A stretch of DNA of 11,261 nt, taken from NCBI GenBank assembly GCA_903824455.1, contig CAIJWY010000032.1, positions 1 to 11,261 of the forward strand, written 5' to 3'. Source of the stretch: an uncultured Micrococcales bacterium (lineage in GTDB: Bacteria; Actinomycetota; Actinomycetes; Actinomycetales; Microbacteriaceae). The translations under genes were made by a program, and so were the position numbers. This document shows positions 6,268 through 11,261 of this stretch, piece after piece (position 1 is the stretch's first letter; each line of letters begins with the position of its first letter). The notes beneath the pieces were generated by a model. The model ran no database searches. It was not told the DNA's origin and was given only the letters and a program-made list of their open reading frames with translations.

Positions 6268-6360
6268 TTCGTGCCTTTCGGAATTGTGAAGTCTTTTATA
6301 GAGTTTAGCCTTTTAAGGCTTTAGCTCGAAGAGGAGTTAACCTTGATAGCAGAGGAATAG
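6268..6360. promoter_or_regulatory. Divergent promoter region between fabG and the DUF3099 gene, with operator-like inverted repeat
   Basis: At 93 bases this is the longest non-coding stretch in the window. For fabG a TATAAA -10 candidate (6300-6295, minus) would give a leader of about 20 bases with GAAAGG as RBS. Just upstream is an inverted repeat, AGCCTT-TT-AAGGCT (6307-6320), which falls in the fabG spacer/-35 zone. TTTAGC also occurs twice as a direct repeat (6304-6309 and 6320-6325). For the plus-strand gene an AGGA (6353-6356) serves as RBS four bases before the ATG, but I could not identify a good -35/-10 pair. Confidence 0.4.
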
Positions 6361-6651
6361 ATGTCTAAAGCAAACGTAGTCACAAACATAGGGCAGGCAC
6401 CAGAAGTTGAGCGCGCTCGCCGTTTTTTGATTTACACAATTTCAATGATTGTTCGTTTTGCTTGCGTGATCCTGGTGGTCTTCACTTCGGGAATCTGGCA
6501 GTGGGTCTTCGGCCTAGGAGCAGTGTTCCTCCCCTATTTTGCTGTGGTCATTGGTAACAATGCCGGTGGGCAATCAAGAAACAGTCATCAGCCAATACGC
6601 GTCGAACCCTTGGCCATTGATGTTGCTGCTCATATCAAAAACGACAAATGA
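6361..6651 (+). CDS. DUF3099-like small membrane protein
   Basis: This 96-residue protein has a hydrophilic start with VERARRFLIY, then two hydrophobic helices at about 22-42 and 46-66 separated by a short SGIWQW turn, and a polar C-terminal tail. This layout and the RARRFLIYTISMxxR entry into the first helix fit the actinobacterial DUF3099 family, which has no known function. It is the first gene of a block with the 60-residue cysteine protein and SURF1, and is divergent from fabG. GAGGA lies close to the ATG at 6361. Its stop TGA overlaps the next start in ATGA (6648-6651), so the next gene is probably translated by coupling. The family call rests on pattern memory, not a search. Confidence 0.7.
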   Translation: MSKANVVTNIGQAPEVERARRFLIYTISMIVRFACVILVVFTSGIWQWVFGLGAVFLPYFAVVIGNNAGGQSRNSHQPIRVEPLAIDVAAHIKNDK

Positions 6652-6830
6652 TGAGATGTTCCAGAAACGGATGCGAGAACAATCTGAGCACTTTTGTGTT
6701 CTGGAGTAACCCCAAGTTGCATCATGCTGGAAAAGAGAAAACTTGGGGCTCTTGTGACGACCACATCGAATATTTCATCTCATATCTGACCATTCGCGGA
6801 TTCTTTTTGAGATGTGAGCCCGCCCCGTGA
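6648..6830 (+). CDS. Small uncharacterised protein with putative zinc site (C-x4-C ... C-x2-H)
   Basis: This is a 60-residue protein. C4 and C9 in RCSRNGCENN, and C36 and H39 in GSCDDH, form two pairs about 27 residues apart, a likely four-ligand zinc site. Between them lie W19-x-N-P-K and KEKTW (29-33). I recall a family of very short actinobacterial proteins with the same pattern (CSxxGC, WNNP, KTW, CDxH, L-x-x-R-x-F near the end), always listed as hypothetical; this is memory, not a search. Both ends overlap neighbours by four bases (ATGA with the DUF3099 gene, GTGA with SURF1), which strongly supports it as a real coupled gene. No transmembrane segment or signal peptide is evident, so it is probably cytoplasmic. 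An extra C56 near the end may be chance. The function is unknown; a link to oxidase assembly rests on position alone. Confidence 0.8.
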   Translation: MMRCSRNGCENNLSTFVFWSNPKLHHAGKEKTWGSCDDHIEYFISYLTIRGFFLRCEPAP

Positions 6831-7612
6831 GAAAGTGGCTCAACTGGGTTGCCCTGGTCGTGGTTTTTTCAATTGCCTGTGGCTTTTTAGCAAACTGGCA
6901 ATTTTCCAGGCGCGAAACGCGACTCGCGTCGATTGAGCTGGTTGAAGAGAACTATTCCCAGCCACCAACGTCGTTAGCGCAAGTTTTGGGCTCTCAAGGG
7001 TTTGCTGTTCCGGAAGCATCTTGGAGAAGCGTTTCACTTAGGGGCGAATACCTAAGCGATTTTGCACTCTTGGTTCGAAATCGCCCAAATAATGGGCAAC
7101 CTGGATTTGAACAAATCATTCCGTTTCAAACCCACGATGGAAGAGTCGTTTTCATCAGTCGGGGTTGGTTGCCCACGGGATCTAGGCAAGATAGCCCAGA
7201 CTTCGTACCAAAGGCACCCTCCGGTGATTTGGAAATTGTTGGAAGACTAATCGCCAGTGAACCAAAGTTTGATCGAGGTGCGCCGACTGGGCAGATTGCT
7301 TCGATAAATGTCGATTTAGCCAATCAGATCACGAAACTCAATGCCATACCAAGTGGCTACCTTCGCCTGGTTTCCGAGTCCTCGAAGGCTCCAACCGGGG
7401 TGAAACCAATGCCAACCCCTTCAATCGATGAAGGCAACAACCTAAGTTATGCGCTGCAGTGGATGCTATTCGCGGTGATGGCTGTTTTGGCTCTTATTTG
7501 GCGGATCAGGCGTGACCGCCAGTTGGCGAGCGGAACGAAGAGCACACCAGGTAAGAAAAGTCGGGCGAAACTTGATGAAGAACTCGAAGATTCGGTTACG
7601 AGAGCGAAATAA
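6827..7612 (+). CDS. SURF1-family cytochrome c oxidase assembly protein
   Basis: SURF1 proteins help insert heme a into subunit I of aa3-type cytochrome oxidase at the membrane. This 261-residue protein has the family layout. An N-terminal membrane helix (about 5-22) leads into LANWQFSRRE. The large extracytoplasmic domain follows, with VSLRGEYL (69-76), LVRNRPNNGQPGFEQIIPF (82-100) and ISRGWLPTG (110-118). The second membrane helix (about 207-226) follows NNLSYALQW. A charged cytoplasmic tail rich in Lys, Arg and Glu ends the protein. The histidine often found just before the YA-x-x-W motif is absent here. The start is GTG at 6827, overlapping the previous stop (GTGA). Its last codons overlap the 3' end of the convergent ABC-F gene by 17 bases. 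An oxidase is implied elsewhere in the genome. Confidence 0.9.
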   Translation: MRKWLNWVALVVVFSIACGFLANWQFSRRETRLASIELVEENYSQPPTSLAQVLGSQGFAVPEASWRSVSLRGEYLSDFALLVRNRPNNGQPGFEQIIPFQTHDGRVVFISRGWLPTGSRQDSPDFVPKAPSGDLEIVGRLIASEPKFDRGAPTGQIASINVDLANQITKLNAIPSGYLRLVSESSKAPTGVKPMPTPSIDEGNNLSYALQWMLFAVMAVLALIWRIRRDRQLASGTKSTPGKKSRAKLDEELEDSVTRAK

Positions 7613-9194
7613 GCTCCGCGTAGCTCTCGTTCCAGTGGTCTTCGATTCCGTCTGGAAGAATTAGCACTCGATCTGCATTTAGAGCGCGAACGGCACCTTC
7701 GTCGTGAGAGACCAGAACAACAGCGCCAAGAAACGAATTCAGCGCTCCGAGAATCTCCTCGCGGCTAGCGGGGTCCAGGTTATTAGTTGGTTCGTCGAGC
7801 AACAGAACGTTTGCCGAGGAGACCACAATAGTGGCTAAGGCCAAGCGTGTTTTCTCGCCACCGCTAAGTACCCCCGCCTTTTTGTTCACATCGTCGCCAG
7901 TGAAGAGGAACGAACCCAGAACCTTTCTGGATTCGGTGTCATTCAACTGAGGTGCCGATCGTTGCATGTTCTCCAGCACGGTGAGATTCACGTCTAGGGT
8001 TTCATGTTCCTGAGCGTAGTAACCGATTTTTAGTCCGTGACCAGGGATTACTTCACCAGTATCCGATTTATCAATTCCAGCAAGAATACGCAGAAGTGTG
8101 GTTTTTCCTGCTCCGTTTAGTCCCAGCACAACCACCTTCGAGCCCCTGTCGATAGCCAGGTCAACCGCGGTGAAAATTTCGAGCGAGCCATAAGACTTAC
8201 TCAGATTCTCGGCGAACAGTGGAGTCTTTCCACAGGCTGCCGGTTGTGGGAATCGGATCTTTGCCACTCGATCAACTTCGCGAACGTCTTCGAGCCCAGA
8301 AAGCAACTTCTCGGCTCGTGCGACCATCTGATGCGCAGCCGCTGCCTTGGAAGCTTTAGCCCCAAACCTTGCTGCCTGAAGTTGAAGAGAACTCGCCTTC
8401 TTTTCGGCGTTGGCTCGCTCACGCTTACGACGTTCTTCGTCGCTTTCACGCTGCTTCAGATAATTCGCCCAGCCCATGTTGTAGACATCGATGACCGTGC
8501 GCATTGCGTCTAGGTAAAAAACTCTATTTACGGTGTCGCCGATAAGGTCAACATCGTGGCTGATCACAATCAGGCCACCCGGGTAACTCTTCAGGAAATC
8601 GCGCAACCAAATTACCGAGTCGGCATCAAGGTGGTTAGTCGGCTCGTCGAGGATCATGGTTTGAGCATTTGAAAATAGAATCCGAGCCAATTCGATTCGA
8701 CGACGTTGACCGCCAGAGAGAGTCTTTAACGGCTGGCTCAGGATTGATTCTTTGATTCCAAGGTTACTGGCAATGGCAGCGGCTTCGGCTTCGGCTGCGT
8801 AACCACCGGCAGCTTGAAATTCTTCTTCCAGACGAGAGTATGACTTCATCCCGCGTTCGTATATCGCCTGGTCGATTGAACCCATGTCTTCGGCCGCGCC
8901 CGTCATTTTCACGGCAATGTCGCCCAGACCTCGTGCGTTAAGGATTCTGGTTCGCGCCAGTTCTTCAGGATCTCCGGTACGAGGATCTTGCGGTAGGTAA
9001 CCAATTTCGCCCTGGCGGTCGATCGTGCCCGATGACGGTGGGCTATCCCCCGCCAAGATCTTGGTGAGCGTCGTTTTTCCGGCGCCGTTGCGACCCACTA
9101 AACCGATTTTGTCGCCCCGGTCCACGCGAAAATTAACGCCAGACATAAGTAGTCTGGCGCCAATTCTTATTTCAAGATCATGGACTGCAATCAT
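7596..9194 (-). CDS. ABC-F family ATPase (ribosome-associated type, two ABC domains)
   Basis: This 532-residue protein has two ABC cassettes and no membrane segments. Domain 1 has Walker A GRNGAGKTT (34-42), signature LSGGQRRR (159-166) and Walker B MILDEPTNHLD (180-190). Domain 2 has Walker A GLNGAGKTT (358-366), signature LSGGEKTR (443-450) and Walker B LLLDEPTNNLD (464-474). Both catalytic glutamates (E184, E468) are present. Between the domains, about 241-310 is a charged helical linker (ERRKRERANAEKK), the P-site tRNA interaction motif region. Characterised ABC-F proteins such as EttA act in the ribosomal E site; some protect ribosomes from antibiotics. Which subfamily this is cannot be told by eye. 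The ATG at 9194 gives a canonical MIAVHDLEIRIGARLL start. It begins two bases after the sufT stop, so it is probably the last gene of the SUF transcript. Confidence 0.92.
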   Translation of the reverse strand: MIAVHDLEIRIGARLLMSGVNFRVDRGDKIGLVGRNGAGKTTLTKILAGDSPPSSGTIDRQGEIGYLPQDPRTGDPEELARTRILNARGLGDIAVKMTGAAEDMGSIDQAIYERGMKSYSRLEEEFQAAGGYAAEAEAAAIASNLGIKESILSQPLKTLSGGQRRRIELARILFSNAQTMILDEPTNHLDADSVIWLRDFLKSYPGGLIVISHDVDLIGDTVNRVFYLDAMRTVIDVYNMGWANYLKQRESDEERRKRERANAEKKASSLQLQAARFGAKASKAAAAHQMVARAEKLLSGLEDVREVDRVAKIRFPQPAACGKTPLFAENLSKSYGSLEIFTAVDLAIDRGSKVVVLGLNGAGKTTLLRILAGIDKSDTGEVIPGHGLKIGYYAQEHETLDVNLTVLENMQRSAPQLNDTESRKVLGSFLFTGDDVNKKAGVLSGGEKTRLALATIVVSSANVLLLDEPTNNLDPASREEILGALNSFLGAVVLVSHDEGAVRALNADRVLILPDGIEDHWNESYAELISLS

Positions 9195-9196
9195 TA

Positions 9197-9526
9197 CTAG
9201 ATGGCAAATCCAATCGCACGCATCTGCTCGCGTCCGTCTTCGGTGATGAGTTCTGGACCCCACGGTGGCATCCAAATCCAGTTGATGCGGAAGGCCTCGG
9301 TAACACCCTCTAGGGCTGCCGCGGTTTGCTCTTCGATAACATCCGTGAGCGGGCAACCGGCCGATGTCAAAGTCATGTTTATCAGCAGTGAACCATCTTC
9401 TTCAGACTCTTCGGCACCATAAACCAAACCGAGGTCAACTATGTTGATACCGATTTCTGGGTCAATGACGTCTTTGAGGGCTTCGAGTACCTCGTCGTGA
9501 CGTTCCGGTGTGAGTTCTTTTGCCAT
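9197..9526 (-). CDS. sufT: SUF-associated iron-sulfur maturation factor (DUF59/MIP18 family)
   Basis: This 109-residue DUF59 protein shows the family's VIDPEIGINIVDLGLVYG (residues 20-37), MTLTSAGCPLTDVI (51-64) with the conserved C58, and a C-terminal INWIWMPPWGP segment (81-91). Proteins of this type in SUF operons (SufT, Rv1466 in M. tuberculosis) assist maturation of iron-sulfur proteins, possibly by handing over clusters; the mechanism is not settled. The start codon shares one base with the sufC stop (TAATG), and the stop lies two bases before the ABC-F start, so translation of the three genes is probably coupled. Confidence 0.93.
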   Translation of the reverse strand: MAKELTPERHDEVLEALKDVIDPEIGINIVDLGLVYGAEESEEDGSLLINMTLTSAGCPLTDVIEEQTAAALEGVTEAFRINWIWMPPWGPELITEDGREQMRAIGFAI

Positions 9527-10275
9527 TAGCTTAGGTATCGATCGTAGCCCTCAGCTTCGAGGCGGTCAGCCAATTCTGGCCCACCCTCCTCGGCAACTTT
9601 TCCGGCAACAAAAACGTGCACGAAATCAGGCTTGATGTAGTTGAGAATTCGGGTGTAGTGAGTAATTAGCAACACTCCCATGTTGCCAGCAGCTTTGGCA
9701 CGGTTTACTCCTTCGGATACGACTTTCAAAGCGTCGACATCGAGGCCAGAATCCGTTTCATCGAGCACGGCAAACTGCGGCTTGAGGAGTTCCATCTGCA
9801 GAATCTCGTGGCGCTTCTTCTCTCCACCGGAGAATCCCTCATTCACGTTACGCTCCGTGAATGCGGCGTCCATGCGCAAGTTGGCCATGGATTCCTTTAC
9901 TTCCTTGATCCAAGGACGTAGGGCTGGTGCTTCTCCACTTACAGCGGTTTTGGCTGTTCGTAGGAAGTTACCTACTGAGATGCCCGGAATTTCTACTGGA
10001 TATTGCATGGCTAAAAACAGTCCTGCTCGAGCACGTTCGTCCGGGCTCATGGCGAGCACGTCTTTTCCGTCTAAGAGAATCTCACCTTTGGTAACTTCGT
10101 ACTTTGGGTGCCCAGCTATTGAGTAGGCAAGCGTTGACTTTCCAGACCCGTTCGGACCCATAATCGCGTGGGTTTCACCGCTCTTGATTATCAAATCGAC
10201 CCCACACAAAATTTCTTTGGGACCGGTTTCGGTGGTTACGCTGACATGCAGGTTCTTTATTTCTAGAGTTGACAC
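9526..10275 (-). CDS. sufC: Iron-sulfur cluster assembly ATPase SufC
   Basis: SufC is the ABC-type ATPase of the SufBCD scaffold; ATP binding drives the rearrangement that allows iron-sulfur cluster assembly on SufB/SufD in the cytosol. The 249-residue protein has Walker A GPNGSGKST (40-48), Q91 in LAMQYPVEIPG, signature FSGGEKKR (148-155), Walker B FAVLDETDSGLD (168-179) and the switch histidine H206 in LLITHYTRI. DETDSGLD and the QYPVEIPG stretch are SufC-specific and exclude a transporter ATPase. The start is GTG at 10275. TAAGGA, containing the stop of the preceding Rieske gene, is its RBS about six bases upstream. Confidence 0.97.
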   Translation of the reverse strand: MSTLEIKNLHVSVTTETGPKEILCGVDLIIKSGETHAIMGPNGSGKSTLAYSIAGHPKYEVTKGEILLDGKDVLAMSPDERARAGLFLAMQYPVEIPGISVGNFLRTAKTAVSGEAPALRPWIKEVKESMANLRMDAAFTERNVNEGFSGGEKKRHEILQMELLKPQFAVLDETDSGLDVDALKVVSEGVNRAKAAGNMGVLLITHYTRILNYIKPDFVHVFVAGKVAEEGGPELADRLEAEGYDRYLS

Positions 10276-10284
10276 GCTATTTCC

Positions 10285-10599
10285 TTACGCTGGTTCATAT
10301 TCGAGGTAGATGTTGCCGTCTTCTACGAAAACTTCGTAGACGGCAACCGGTTCAAAAGCTGGCAGGGTAAGTGCTTCGCCGGTAGCTAGTGAAAATTTTG
10401 CGCCATGTGCCCAGCACTCAATCGAGTCATTGTCGACAAAGCCTTCGCTCAGCGAAATCTCACCGTGCGAGCACTTGTCATCAATTGCGTATACCTTGCC
10501 GTCTTTCGCCTTGGCGATGGCAATCGCGTGGTCCTCAATCTTCACTCGAAGAGCGCGGCCTGGTTTAATGTCGTCCACCGGACAAATTAGATGTGCCAC
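10285..10599 (-). CDS. Rieske-type [2Fe-2S] ferredoxin-like protein in the SUF operon
   Basis: This 104-residue protein has a complete Rieske cluster-binding pattern: C43-S-H45 and C62-W-A-H65, separated by 16 residues, in CSHGE and CWAHGAKF. It resembles the small soluble ferredoxin subunits of non-heme iron oxygenases (biphenyl/NirD-like Rieske fold) and has no membrane anchor. There is no oxygenase gene nearby; it sits between sufD and sufC. Actinobacterial SUF operons commonly carry such a gene here, and an electron-donor or cluster-acceptor role in assembly is plausible but unproven. The start is GTG at 10599, sharing its G with the sufD stop (TAGTG). A nine-base gap separates it from sufC, and its stop forms part of the sufC RBS. 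Confidence 0.92.
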   Translation of the reverse strand: MAHLICPVDDIKPGRALRVKIEDHAIAIAKAKDGKVYAIDDKCSHGEISLSEGFVDNDSIECWAHGAKFSLATGEALTLPAFEPVAVYEVFVEDGNIYLEYEPA

Positions 10600-11261
10600 T
10601 ACTTACTAACTCCCTCTAGCTTTGATGCGATGTCGGCGTTGAGTGAATCTTCCAGTTCTGGTACACCGATTTTGCTAATCACGTCGTTTAGGAATCCCTT
10701 TACAACTAGACGTTTGGCGTCTTGTTCGGAAATCCCTCGAGCCTGTAAGTAAAACAATTGCTCATCGTCGAAACGGCCGCTGGCGCTGGCGTGGCCGGCA
10801 CCCTCGATCTGACCGGTTTCGATTTCCAAGTTAGGCACGGAGTCGGCTCGCGCACCGTCGGTTAGCAGGAGGTTGCGATTAAGCTCATAGGTTTTGGTGC
10901 CTTCGGCTTCTTTTCGGATCAAAACGTCTCCGACCCATACCGTGTGTGCCTTTTGGCCCTGCAGCGCGCCCTTGTAGGCAACATCAGAGACACAGTTTGG
11001 TTGATTGTGATCTACGAACGGTCGGTGCTCAATATGCTGATCGCCGTTTGCGAAGTACGCACCAAGCATCTGAATGTTGGCTCCTGGCCCCGAGAACGTA
11101 ACCGATGGCACCACACGTATGGTCTTGCCTCCGAGGGACACAACCACATGCTTCAGCTTGGCGTTGCGCCCTAGCTTGGCGAAGTGAGATGAAGTAAACA
11201 CAGCAGTATCGTTCAGGTTCTGCACCGAAACCACGTTGATGTCTGCTTCTTCGTGAATCAA
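10599..11261 (-). CDS. sufD: Iron-sulfur cluster assembly protein SufD, C-terminal part (5' end outside window)
   Basis: The frame is open to the right edge, so about 220 C-terminal residues are visible and the TTG at the edge is not the true start. The repeated beta-helix core of the SufB/SufD family is recognisable: HRPFVDHNQPNCVSDVAYKG, VWVGDVLIRKEAEGTKTYE, and NLLLTDGARADSVPNLEI. The C-terminal helical part begins with GHASASGRFDDEQLFYLQARGI. The GHASxxGRFDDEQLFYL wording fits SufD rather than SufB, whose equivalent segment reads differently. SufD pairs with SufB and SufC in the SufBC2D scaffold. The histidine in GAGHASA corresponds to the region implicated in cluster formation. Gene order sufD, Rieske, sufC, sufT implies sufB just outside the window to the right. 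Confidence 0.93.
   Translation of the reverse strand: MIHEEADINVVSVQNLNDTAVFTSSHFAKLGRNAKLKHVVVSLGGKTIRVVPSVTFSGPGANIQMLGAYFANGDQHIEHRPFVDHNQPNCVSDVAYKGALQGQKAHTVWVGDVLIRKEAEGTKTYELNRNLLLTDGARADSVPNLEIETGQIEGAGHASASGRFDDEQLFYLQARGISEQDAKRLVVKGFLNDVISKIGVPELEDSLNADIASKLEGVSK

Noticed and set aside
9195..9356. An N-terminal extension of about 54 residues on the ABC-F reading frame, opening with MPAHGCYRR
   Set aside because: It runs antiphase through the well-conserved sufT gene, its residues look like out-of-frame translation, and ABC-F proteins start at the MIAVHDLEI position, ATG 9194.
9680..10126. 148-residue plus-strand open frame antisense to sufC
   Set aside because: It is the complementary shadow of a highly conserved gene, is rich in Ser/Arg/Pro with no recognisable motif, and has no RBS or neighbouring operon on that strand.
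1..11261. Mobile elements, CRISPR arrays, toxin-antitoxin or defence modules, RNA genes
   Set aside because: No transposase, integrase, phage, repeat-spacer or tRNA-like pattern was seen. Genes are housekeeping, tightly packed and consistent in composition, so no evidence of an accessory island exists.

Overview
This window looks like ordinary core chromosome of a small-genome actinobacterium with intermediate G+C (roughly half, judged by eye). A Microbacteriaceae-type organism, perhaps of the freshwater Luna kind (Rhodoluna/Aquiluna), is the best guess. The evidence is a maltose-1-phosphate-synthase-type GlgA divergent from GlgC, an MabA/InhA-like fabG-fabI pair, a cysteine-free type B L31 protein, a DUF3099 protein, a minimal SerB without ACT domains, and an actinobacterial SUF operon with a Rieske gene between sufD and sufC. 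The genus is an inference from gene content and was not tested by any search. I see no insertion sequences, phage genes, CRISPR arrays, tRNAs or rRNAs.

Layout. (1) Positions 1-693: the 3' end of a DEDDh exonuclease gene (+) meets rpmE2 (-) at a strong bidirectional terminator. (2) Positions 781-4685: a glycogen/maltose-1-phosphate locus. glgA and a solo ABC ATPase gene run leftward, and glgC and serB run rightward, from a 47-bp divergent promoter region in which both first genes look leaderless. (3) Positions 4687-6267: a convergent hairpin, then fabI and fabG on the minus strand, transcribed fabG then fabI (FAS-II reductases). (4) Positions 6361-7612: a plus-strand cluster of DUF3099 membrane protein, 60-residue putative zinc protein and SURF1, joined by 4-base start/stop overlaps. 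(5) Positions 7596-11261: the 3' part of a SUF operon on the minus strand, in the order sufD (partial), Rieske protein, sufC, sufT and ABC-F, with gaps or overlaps of -1 to 9 bases.

The genes form four functional blocks: ADP-glucose production and use (glgC, glgA), fatty acid elongation (fabG, fabI), cytochrome oxidase assembly (SURF1 block), and iron-sulfur cluster assembly (SUF block). Coding is very dense: the longest non-coding stretch is 93 bases, so there is no gene-free region over 300 bases. No new multi-gene system is visible. The points most worth a second look are the compact leaderless glgA/glgC promoters, the conserved-looking zinc mini-protein before SURF1, the Rieske protein inside SUF, and residue changes at inhibitor-related positions of FabI.
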